Source of the DNA: Brenneria nigrifluens DSM 30175 = ATCC 13028
GTDB lineage: Bacteria > Pseudomonadota > Gammaproteobacteria > Enterobacterales > Enterobacteriaceae
NCBI RefSeq assembly: GCF_005484965.1
Contig: NZ_CP034036.1
Coordinates: forward strand, 124,001-188,000
DNA length: 64,000 nt
Reading direction: 5' to 3'
The notes under the pieces are model-generated. The model had not been told where the DNA came from and made no database searches. It saw only the letters and a list, made by a program, of their open reading frames with translations. The position numbers were made by a program, and so were the translations under genes. How positions within the stretch are numbered: the stretch's first letter is position 1; each line of letters starts with the position of its first letter. Of the stretch, positions 29,490 to 36,771 are shown piece after piece.

Positions 29490-30405
29490 TCAGCCTGAAT
29501 AGGAGCATAACTGGGTGAGCATCAGCATCAAGGGAATGGTGATGGCGTCAAGCAAGGTCTGGATGGTGATAATGCCGGCGGATAATTGATGGTCGCCGCC
29601 AAGCAGCTTCGCCATGATGTAAGCGGAAGGGGTGCAGGGGAGCGCGTTGAATAGAACCACCGTCGCCAGGACGGGGCCCGTTATGCCGAGAAATATCCCG
29701 ATAAGTAATGTTATGCCGGGAACCAGCAGCAACTTGACGAAAGAGGATTGTAAGACCGTCCATTGCGCCGAGCGGGCCGCCTGAATATTCACGCCGGCGC
29801 CAACGGCAGGGAAGAGCCGCCGAGAATCTTCAATATATTGTCGGCCGTTTGCGCCAACGGCAATCCACTGTAGTTAAACAGTAATCCCGCCAGTATGGAC
29901 ACAATCACCGTATTCTTAACTAGCGCTTTGACAATCGGCAACCATCCGGGCCTGCTGCCTTGCCCGTAATGCATCAGGATAACGATGGAAGCGACATTCA
30001 GCAGCGGTATGGCGACCGTAATACTGATGGAGGTCACGGTTAATCCGGTATGTCCGTAGGCTGCTGCTGCGGCAACCCCGATATAGGTATTGGGACGCAA
30101 AGCACCCGTGGATCACGGAAGAGAACGTCGGGCCGGGCTGTTTTAACCACAGTCGCCACAGCCAGAGTATTCCCCCCGCCGATAAAAACGGCGCCAAGAA
30201 TAGACCATGCGATAGGCTGAACCGCGAACTGGCTGAGAGCGGTTTTGCCGACCTGGGCGAACATCAGGGCGGGGAAAAGATAGAAATAGTTCAGTTTTTC
30301 GCAAGGCAACCAAAAGCCGATGTCAATCAGGTTCCTGCTGCGTAGCAGGAGGCCCATGGCGATAAGGAACATTATCGGCAGTAGCGACAACAGCGTGGTT
30401 ATCAT
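29490..30405 (-). pseudogene. AEC family (auxin efflux carrier-like) transporter, frameshifted
   Basis: Three reading frames must be joined to rebuild a protein of about 300 residues. The first runs MITTLLSLLPIMFLIAMGLL... to AVFIGG; the next ILWLWRLWLKQPGPTFSSVIHG; then RPNTYIGVAAAAAYG...ILGGSSLPLA; and finally GVNIQAARSAQWTVLQSSF...TQLCSYSG. The breaks are at a run of six G (about 30172-30180), at CCC in about 30102-30110, and near 29795. The last may include a small deletion. The family is the AEC permeases; the gene is inactive unless sequencing errors explain the breaks. Confidence 0.85.
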
Positions 30406-30614
30406 AAGACTCTGGCAGGTACGGCATTGATGGCCGCTGTGACGCGTTTTTTCACCATTCCCAACAACTTCAATGAATTAGGTTTTTTTTATTAATGACA
30501 TTTTGATGACAAGGAGGGAAATGCGTTTAGTGGCAAAGCAAAGGGAAAAAAATCATAAGAGGGTGTTGGCGGTGCGGCGAAGATTCGAAAAACGCGGAGC
30601 GCTTATTGCCGTTG

Positions 30615-31904
30615 TTAAAAATATGGCCGCGCCAGCCGCGATATGGCCTGCGGCGTACTTTCAAAAATAAACGGATTGAGGAACATCCGTCCCCAAAACA
30701 GCTTGCGATCCACTTCGCTCAATGCGGCTTCATCGCAAATACTTGTCCAGCGTTCGCGTACGGTTTCGATGTGATGCGTAATGATCGCAATGGCTTCGCT
30801 TTCGTTCAGCCGAAACTTCGGGGCCGCACTCAGACAAACGGCAAGATTGCTCATTCGGTTCTCGCCGATGATCAGCATCGCCTGGGTTGCCTCGTTACCC
30901 GTCCGATTCTGCGGGCAGATGTCGTAGGCCGGCGTCAGTTTCAGTGATTTACCGTCCCAGAATGCAGCGTGGTTCCGGGCATGATCATCAGTGTTGCCGC
31001 AGATGATATTGAAGACCAGACGGCCAAACAACTCGCGCAGCGTAGCTTGCGGCTCATCGAAGTGGTGACGGATGATGTCTGAGAGTTCTTCATAGCTCGC
31101 ATATCGTGCCATCATCTCATCAAGGCCGAAAAGGGTCAGTGCCGAGACCATCAGCCGGCGCTGCCAGCCATCTCCAGCCTGTGAGCGATCGAAACGCTCA
31201 ATCAGGATAACGTCCTTTCCTGCCGTATGGCGCAAGTGCACTGGAGCCACATGCAAGCCGACATCCGCAGCCAGGCGCATGGCGATATATTCAGCTTTCA
31301 CAACATTGTAGGTATCCGTCGAGGACGAGAACTTCGCGATGAATTTGCGGTTCTCGGCTTCGATCATCGCCTTTGGCCGCGCCCCGCCCAGCGAACTTCC
31401 ATGAAAAAGAGCCTGATCAAGATCGGACGTCAGCGGCACGCCGTTCTCCACCATTGTTGCCGCATTCATTAGTTCTTCAAGGGAGGCCGCCTGGGCAGTG
31501 CGTGGCACATACTCTGTTGGCGATGCTTGAAAATCGAGGCCGCCAATCCTGTCTGAACCGGATTCAAGGAGGTATGTCAGTTCATCCAGCGTACCGACAT
31601 CCATGTCCTTGCCCTTGACGCCCACCAGGCGATTAAGGATGACGCGACGCCCCCATGCGTCAGGCGCCGCGTCGCGCAGTGCACTCGCCAGCTTCAGCCC
31701 TGTCCCGGGCGGGATGGCGCCGCGTTTCAGCGGCAACTCAGGCTCATAGATCGGGATGGCGTCGCGCCGCTCCAGATAGCTGCGACCGTAGTTAAAGATA
31801 AACCCGTCTCCGTCTCGTCTTAGCAGGCCAGCAACAACGGGCTTCGTTGCATCGGGCAACCAGATCCACACGTAGGCTTCGTTGACGGTTTTTCTAGAAG
31901 TCAT
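30615..31904 (-). CDS. hipA: HipA-type toxin kinase
   Basis: A 429-residue HipA-family Ser/Thr kinase. E. coli HipA phosphorylates glutamyl-tRNA synthetase and causes growth arrest. Visible are the N-terminal subdomain, the ATP-site loop HGSSLGGARPK (168-178), Lys191, the catalytic loop NTDDHARNH (304-312) and the metal-binding YDI (327-329). The gene overlaps hipB by 11 bp, the usual antitoxin-first order. The targets may differ from E. coli HipA, as this is a divergent branch. Confidence 0.9.
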   Translation of the reverse strand: MTSRKTVNEAYVWIWLPDATKPVVAGLLRRDGDGFIFNYGRSYLERRDAIPIYEPELPLKRGAIPPGTGLKLASALRDAAPDAWGRRVILNRLVGVKGKDMDVGTLDELTYLLESGSDRIGGLDFQASPTEYVPRTAQAASLEELMNAATMVENGVPLTSDLDQALFHGSSLGGARPKAMIEAENRKFIAKFSSSTDTYNVVKAEYIAMRLAADVGLHVAPVHLRHTAGKDVILIERFDRSQAGDGWQRRLMVSALTLFGLDEMMARYASYEELSDIIRHHFDEPQATLRELFGRLVFNIICGNTDDHARNHAAFWDGKSLKLTPAYDICPQNRTGNEATQAMLIIGENRMSNLAVCLSAAPKFRLNESEAIAIITHHIETVRERWTSICDEAALSEVDRKLFWGRMFLNPFIFESTPQAISRLARPYF

Positions 31905-32232
31905 CCTTCACCACCGTCTTCGAATGATGAACGGCGCGGGGCAGAAGAGAGAGCGTTTTCTCCGCGTTTGCGATATGGAGCGTCACTGCAGATTGATTCG
32001 TGGTGAAAAGCGGAACGCCGACGATGGCGGCAAGCTCAAAAACGGCTCCAATAGTGCACCCCATATCGCCTTCTTCGGCACGATAGACCAGGCCGCGTGA
32101 TACGCCCGCACGCTCTGCCAATTCCTCTACCGTCAGTTTATGCTCGATCCGCGCGTTGCGGATCATTAACCCGAGCAACCGCGCTGCGTCGCGGCTATAG
32201 CGAGAGTAGGTGCGAGTGGAGGGTTTCGCCAT
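31894..32232 (-). CDS. hipB: HipB-type antitoxin, XRE helix-turn-helix
   Basis: A 112-residue DNA-binding antitoxin with an XRE helix-turn-helix (LTVEELAERAGVSRGLVYRAEEG). HipB neutralises HipA and represses the operon. It is longer than E. coli HipB (88 residues) and has a basic N-terminus (RTYSRYSRDAARLLG). Operator-like repeats lie just upstream. Hits to the GC-rich part of the accessory zone suggest a different origin from the AT-rich element to its right. Confidence 0.88.
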   Translation of the reverse strand: MAKPSTRTYSRYSRDAARLLGLMIRNARIEHKLTVEELAERAGVSRGLVYRAEEGDMGCTIGAVFELAAIVGVPLFTTNQSAVTLHIANAEKTLSLLPRAVHHSKTVVKDDF

Positions 32233-32244
32233 GGCTGCATTCCT

Positions 32245-32374
32245 GTTCCATTAATGAGGCGTAAATTGCATATGTGACCTATTTATAGAACATTATGGGT
32301 ATATATTTAAGGTCAGGCAAGTGGCTCGTTCTATTAATGAAGCATATTTTCTAATTATGCCTTATGAATAGAAC
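32245..32374. promoter_or_regulatory. hipBA operator repeats
   Basis: Three related sites: GTTCCATTAATGAGGCGTAA (32245-32264), GTTCTATTAATGAAGCATA (32328-32346) and, inverted, TATGCCTTATGAATAGAAC (32356-32374). The last two form a palindrome with 19-bp arms and a 9-bp spacer. This is typical of HipB autoregulatory sites, though the sequence differs from the E. coli operator. Confidence 0.7.
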
Positions 32375-32396
32375 AGTCATGTGGGAGAAACAACCC

Positions 32397-32498
32397 TTAG
32401 CGATGCTGTTCAGCCCGGCTTTTTACCAGCGCCAGAATCTGCGGTTTGCCCGCAGGCGGCGGGTTGCGCCAATGTTCGTAACTGCTGACCCATTTCAT
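32397..32498 (-). CDS. Small ORF overlapping the Phd antitoxin gene
   Basis: A 33-codon frame (MKWVSSYEHWRNPPPAGKPQ...) whose ATG overlaps the antitoxin stop as ATGA, the usual coupling in toxin-antitoxin pairs. It is far too short for a RelE/ParE or Doc toxin and I recognise no motif. It may be a remnant of a toxin gene or a genuine tiny protein. Confidence 0.35.
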   Translation of the reverse strand: MKWVSSYEHWRNPPPAGKPQILALVKSRAEQHR

Positions 32499-32716
32499 CG
32501 ATCGGTCAGCGCTTCCTCCGTGTGACCGTAGCGCTGCATGATGAGATCAAATTCGGCATCCAGTTTTGCATTTTGGTATGCCTCGAATTCCGCCTTGCTG
32601 ATGACTACGGTTGCGCTTCCGCCCCGACGTATGATTTCAACTGGCTCGCCGTTGACCGCTGCATCCAGCACGGTAGAGATATTGGCTCTGGCTTGGGTTG
32701 AGGTGTATGTACGCAT
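32495..32716 (-). CDS. Phd/YefM-family antitoxin
   Basis: A 73-residue type II antitoxin. The N-terminus (MRTYTSTQARANISTVLDAAVNGEPVEI) and RRGGSATVVISKAEFEAY match the Phd/YefM DNA-binding fold; the C-terminus would bind the toxin. No full toxin gene follows; only a 33-codon ORF overlaps its stop, so this looks like an orphan or decayed pair. Confidence 0.85.
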   Translation of the reverse strand: MRTYTSTQARANISTVLDAAVNGEPVEIIRRGGSATVVISKAEFEAYQNAKLDAEFDLIMQRYGHTEEALTDR

Positions 32717-33051
32717 ATTATTTCTCTTTAGGTGTACATATAGAATGTACGCTTTAAGCGTATTTTATTCCATCAGGCAAAGACTACGTATTGAGGAGGG
32801 GGAAGCGGAGAGCCAGCGGTATCGATTCTTTCCACTTCACGCTAACCGTCTTCTTATGGCGGATGCTCGCGGTAGACATGTTTACCCCCCGATTAATACA
32901 CATGTAATTGAGCTTTGCAAATGGCATCGGTTATTTTACGAGCGGTGCATATTTTATGCAGCGGCATCTAGACCTGAGTTATCGAGACATATGTGCTATG
33001 CCGCCCTTACCTGGATTAGCATGAGTCATCTTATCCTGCAAAAACAAAAAT

Positions 33052-33219
33052 GCCCTGTAAACAGGGCGTTGAGGTTGCTGACAAAGTCGCCTGCAAGTCG
33101 GAGATACCCGGGTCTACCGTACCGAGGGGCGCTCCGGCGGCTTACGCCGCTACGGCCCCTCGCCACGCTCTCCCTAATAACAGGCTTTGTCAATGGTCTG
33201 AACGCCCTGAAAACAGGGC
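33052..33219. mobile_element. 168-bp palindromic MITE-like repeat
   Basis: Imperfect 35-bp terminal inverted repeats (33052-33086 and 33185-33219), each itself holding a GCCCTG/CAGGGC hairpin and ending with TGACAAAG or its complement. The centre has another hairpin, GGCGGC/GCCGC, inside GAGGGGC...GCCCCTC. It has no coding capacity. It lies immediately outside the left end of the AT-rich element. Confidence 0.7.
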
Positions 33220-33251
33220 GTTGTGGCAGTCGGTGGAACAGGGTGGAAATT

Positions 33252-33264
33252 ATTCTTGGATCTG
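33252..33264. mobile_element. Candidate left attachment site of the yicC-type element
   Basis: ATTCTTGGATCTG resembles ATTCTGGATCTG in the last codons of yicC (44909-44920); TGGATCTG is identical in both. It sits where AT-rich sequence begins, and 67 bp inside lies TACACCCTTAAGTACACGG (33331-33349), which matches 16 of 19 bases of the putative integrase arm site at 44764-44782. The one-base length difference weakens the call. Confidence 0.45.
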
Positions 33265-34015
33265 AATGTTGAGTGGTAGTATAAGTTCTTTGATTTAATT
33301 GCGTTTTTGTAAAATCACTTTTCTATTAACTACACCCTTAAGTACACGGTAAACAGCATGCTATGCTGAGTATTCGGTTGAATTGTTCAACAACGAGCGA
33401 CTTTCATATGGATTGTGTGCTTATTGAGCAATTCTCTTTCGTGCTCAACTAATAAACTAAATCGTGACACCTTATATAGCTATACCCTGCTATTAATTGA
33501 CATAGGGCAAGATGCTATGAGGGCAACCTATCCTAGACCTTATGCTAAGCTGCTTGACTACAAAAAATGGTGATAGTAGGTATTTTCCCAAAATCAACTG
33601 TCCCAATCAAAATCAGATGTATTCTGGGGGCAAAATTTCCACCATTTGCAGCCCTACAAAGCTAACAATCTGACAAACCGATACAGCAGGTTCAAAAGAA
33701 AGCATTGAGCAGGAGATTGAGCTTTGGGGAAAGGAAGACTGACGGGGTATGGTTTCTGCCATAGAATGAGACCATTCTGCATGAAAAGGACTTCGACTCG
33801 GTGTGGATTGAAACACAGATAAAACGTGTGGATAAGGACGTGTTGCATAGGACTTATAACTATGAGCAGTGTCTTGAATGGTAGAGAGGATGATTCAAAG
33901 GCATACGGATCATATAGTTAACTAAGATTGCAGCCCTTTAAGGGGTGTAAAAATGCTTGCCTGAGAGAATTATTAGTTGATACTTATAAGGTAGGATTTT
34001 TTTAATGGCGGTAGT
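33265..34015. other. Non-coding relic of a duplicated replication module
   Basis: No convincing gene. About 33355-33455 resembles 39228-39330, the 3' end of the replication-initiator-like gene (shared ATGCTGA, AATTGTTCAAC, GAGCGAC and CTTATTGAG). Then 33964-33995 (gagagaattattagttgata) matches 40290-40325 upstream of that same gene, in the same orientation. The simplest reading is a second copy of that module with its middle lost. The stretch 33480-33960 shows nothing I can identify. Confidence 0.5.
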
Positions 34016-34717
34016 ATGAGTAATTTTAACACCTTCGAGAAAGAAATAAAGAAAACTGTCTTGAATTATTTGCTTAATAAAAGTGAATTGAATAAAGATG
34101 TTACTGTAATTAATGAGTTAACAATTGACTCTTTTTCAAGACGATTAGATCTTGCCGTTTTGACTAATAAAAGAATAGTGGCTTATGAAATAAAAAGCGA
34201 TGCTGATAGCCTGTACAGGCTATCAGGTCAATTGGAAAAATACCGTCAATACTTTGACAAAATCATCGTTGTCACAACACCTAAGCATCTAGATAATATA
34301 TTAAACTTAGTAAGTGATAACATTGAAGTTTGGGAGGTTGTAGAACAGAAAATAACTATAAAAAAAAGAGGGAAAGCTTCGAAAGTTGAGAGTAAAGCTA
34401 ATTATCTTGATTTACTAAGAGTACAAGATATGAGAAAGTTGGCTAGTGCTTTCAATATACCATTGGGTAAAGGAGGTAAAAAAGAAATAAAAAATATTAT
34501 AACAGATAATCTTAATAAAATTTCGTATGAAAAGTTAAAATCCTTTGTGATAGATATAATGTCTCAGAGATTCAAGTTAACATCGACTAATTTTTTAGAG
34601 AACATAAATGTAGGTAATAAAGTAACTGTTAACGATTTGGATTTTTTAAGTCCTTATTCTAAAATAAAAAACAATGATGTTATAGTTCGAGGTAGTGTGT
34701 TAGAACAGTTAAAATAA
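34016..34717 (+). CDS. PD-(D/E)XK nuclease-like protein (sce7726-type)
   Basis: A 233-residue AT-rich, Lys-rich protein. Asp45 (RRLDLAVLTN), Glu58-x-Lys60 (VAYEIKSDAD) and Gln72-x3-Tyr76 (GQLEKYRQY) form a RecB-like nuclease motif series, and the segment fits the sce7726 family as I know it. Residues 132-165 (VQDMRKLASAFNIPLGKGGK) look like a SAP-type DNA-binding helix pair. The start is the first in-frame ATG; a five-codon frame ending in ATGA overlaps it. Only plus-strand gene in its part of the element. Function unknown; nuclease activity and a defence role are inference. Confidence 0.65.
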   Translation: MSNFNTFEKEIKKTVLNYLLNKSELNKDVTVINELTIDSFSRRLDLAVLTNKRIVAYEIKSDADSLYRLSGQLEKYRQYFDKIIVVTTPKHLDNILNLVSDNIEVWEVVEQKITIKKRGKASKVESKANYLDLLRVQDMRKLASAFNIPLGKGGKKEIKNIITDNLNKISYEKLKSFVIDIMSQRFKLTSTNFLENINVGNKVTVNDLDFLSPYSKIKNNDVIVRGSVLEQLK

Positions 34718-34761
34718 ACAGTAGCCGAAAAAATAATTAATAATAACTAAATATAAAGGCT

Positions 34762-34800
34762 CAGGTAACAGTGTTCTGTGCTAGAACACTGTTAAACCTG
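34762..34800 (+). terminator. Hairpin after the nuclease-like gene
   Basis: AACAGTGTTCT pairs with AGAACACTGTT over 4 nt, extended by CAGGT/ACCTG. No T run follows, so it may be a terminator or only a stable 3' end. Confidence 0.5.
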
Positions 34801-34930
34801 ATAGTCGGAAACGAGCGAGGAGTCGACTAATTAACTTATTAATTAGGACTCACTGAGTCTTTAATTAAAAAACACTTGTATTTTTATGAGTGATTTTTTT
34901 AATAAAGATTATCAAGTGTATTATAATCTC

Positions 34931-34963
34931 TCGCTTGATCCCTCGGGGGGATAGATCAAGCGA
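34931..34963. terminator. Hairpin downstream of thyX
   Basis: TCGCTTGATC (34931-34940) pairs perfectly with GATCAAGCGA (34954-34963), with extra CCC/GGG pairing inside. It lies 43 bp beyond the thyX stop, between convergent genes. It has no T run on the minus strand, so function is inferred from position. Confidence 0.5.
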
Positions 34964-35005
34964 AAATTAAATGGATGTTTATATTTTTTGAGCTGATAGA
35001 AAATT

Positions 35006-35785
35006 CTACTTTATAAATTTCACGACTTTAGCGTTATCAGTTTTTTCATTTAACACCTTAAAGTCTTGAAATAATGCTGGTGCATCTTTAATAACTATAT
35101 CAAAAATCCTTTCGGAAACCATTCTCATTTCATGGTCACCATCTAAAGAACCTCGCATTTGTAAAAAATGGCGAATGGCACGAGCATTTGCAGTGACAAT
35201 TATTTTCGTTTCTGTTGCATTTGGTAATATTGATCTTGATGCACTTCTCAGTGCTCTCATTTTTTCTTTTTTAGAATGGCTGTCCATGTTTTGGTTTTGC
35301 TGTATATCTAAAAGAGAGGTCTTGTATAAATCAAGACAAGTTTTAATATGCTTCTTCCATGAATCAAAGAGCCCAGGATTGTTTTTTACCTCAATTGGAA
35401 CTACAAATTCAGCATCAGATTCGTCGTGGTATTGTTGGGACAACTGGCTGTAAGAAAACCCCGCACGATGACGAACTAATTGGTGGGTAAAAGCTCTTGA
35501 AACACCAGTAATCAGAAACGTCCAGTTTAGATGTTCAAGAACACTCTCATGTCCTTGATCAATCAAATTCATTATATATTCAGTGCTGTTTCTCGGGGAT
35601 TGATTTAACTCTCCAAAAGACATGTAGCATAGTCGACCAGAAGCTTCAACAAGATGTTCAGCATCAGTCGCGACTCCTTTCTGGATCCAAGTGAGGCCTT
35701 TTTCATTAAGAAAATCTTTGAAAACTTCATGTTCAAATCCTGGGTGAGATATACATCTTAATGATAATTCAGCAATTTTTATCAT
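35006..35785 (-). CDS. thyX: Flavin-dependent thymidylate synthase-like protein (ThyX)
   Basis: A 259-residue ThyX-family protein, which makes dTMP from dUMP with FAD and methylenetetrahydrofolate. The signature region RHRAGFSYSQLSQQY (from Arg105) is present, but Ser116 follows RHR after eight residues, while the usual motif is RHR-X7-S. Upstream GHESVLEH and downstream RAIRHFLQMR also fit. The host lineage normally uses ThyA, so this is accessory. It lies 10 bp after the dCTP-deaminase-like gene in one operon. Confidence 0.85.
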   Translation of the reverse strand: MIKIAELSLRCISHPGFEHEVFKDFLNEKGLTWIQKGVATDAEHLVEASGRLCYMSFGELNQSPRNSTEYIMNLIDQGHESVLEHLNWTFLITGVSRAFTHQLVRHRAGFSYSQLSQQYHDESDAEFVVPIEVKNNPGLFDSWKKHIKTCLDLYKTSLLDIQQNQNMDSHSKKEKMRALRSASRSILPNATETKIIVTANARAIRHFLQMRGSLDGDHEMRMVSERIFDIVIKDAPALFQDFKVLNEKTDNAKVVKFIK

Positions 35786-35795
35786 TTTACAACCA

Positions 35796-36557
35796 TCACT
35801 TAGTAGATTTTTTTACGATTGTAGCATTTTCCTTCGATTCTCGTGAATGTAGAAGTGCGATTTCTTTATTTAAGTTCTCAATTTTTTCCTCTTGCTGTTT
35901 GATGCTTTGTTTTAAATCTTTTGTATTATCCCAATATGATGATGTAAGTGTGAATGCTATTGGTACTGCCATACCAACAATAGCAATTATTAAAGCAGCA
36001 AAGACAAATAGTGAGACGGACCATTTTGCTAGCGTCTTTCTAAACTCAACTTTCATTCGCGTATTTAATCCGGCGAAATCTTTATCCATTCGGGTCAATT
36101 GATCTTCATCGACTTGTGAAACTGAACCTCCCTTATACCCTGTCGTAATTGATGATGTTTTAAATAATAACAATCTTGCCACTGCATCTTTTTCTCTTAG
36201 AGAGAATGTTTCCTTTGACATATTCACAAGGTATAAAGTGAGAATCCCTTTATATCCTGGATCAACATGACCTGGATTTGTCATTATTATTCCATTTTTC
36301 GATAGTGTATTTTTAGGGAAAACAATTCCAGAGATATCACTTGATAGTGAAAATATCTCATTAATTTCTAGAATAACAGTTTCACCAGGATGAATTTCAT
36401 GAGATTTTTTTGTTTTTTTCTTTCCCGGAACGTGAATTAATTTGACTGTTAAGTCAATACTTGATGGTTGCACCTTGAAATTTGATACATTAGTGTCAGT
36501 TAGATCGAAAATCTTTCCTGACCTCAACTCAGAATTTAATTCACTTTCAGCAAGCAT
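35796..36557 (-). CDS. Membrane-anchored dCTP deaminase-like protein, probably inactive
   Basis: A 253-residue protein. Residues 1-135 follow the dCTP deaminase/dUTPase trimer fold (ELRSGKIF, VQPSSIDLTV, GHVDPGYKGILTLYLVN). The deaminase catalytic Glu expected at TLE is Tyr109, and the usual KSSLxRLG is KNTLSKNG, so catalysis looks lost. A membrane segment (about 181-205) and a coiled coil (211-240) follow; neither belongs to normal deaminases. ATG 36557 has an AGGGA ribosome site and the family start; the frame is open 41 codons further. It is followed by thyX (10 bp). I infer a nucleotide-sensing or scaffold role. Confidence 0.75.
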   Translation of the reverse strand: MLAESELNSELRSGKIFDLTDTNVSNFKVQPSSIDLTVKLIHVPGKKKTKKSHEIHPGETVILEINEIFSLSSDISGIVFPKNTLSKNGIIMTNPGHVDPGYKGILTLYLVNMSKETFSLREKDAVARLLLFKTSSITTGYKGGSVSQVDEDQLTRMDKDFAGLNTRMKVEFRKTLAKWSVSLFVFAALIIAIVGMAVPIAFTLTSSYWDNTKDLKQSIKQQEEKIENLNKEIALLHSRESKENATIVKKSTK

Positions 36558-36771
36558 TTGGTTTTCCCTGTCGGTAATTGACGTAGATTTGACATTGTGT
36601 GTTAAACAATCCCTCAATAATAATTGGATCGTAATGAAATTAACACAACATAATAGTATCAGCGTCCGCTCTTGGCACAAGGCTGTCTATCAGGTTAGGG
36701 GGGGCCTAAGCAAAAAAAGTATCAGATCAAATCTGCGCTAATATAAATTAAATCTTCGGCTCGGAAGATTT

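Noticed and set aside
32538..33272. 244-codon plus-strand frame across the Phd antitoxin and the MITE-like repeat
   Set aside because: It crosses an antisense conserved gene and a palindromic repeat and has no family resemblance.
33613..33848. Short minus-strand frames of 64-67 codons
   Set aside because: Overlapping frames without ribosome sites or recognisable sequence in a relic region.
34722..34765. AT-rich spacer considered as a replication origin for the element
   Set aside because: No iterons or DnaA boxes could be identified with any confidence.
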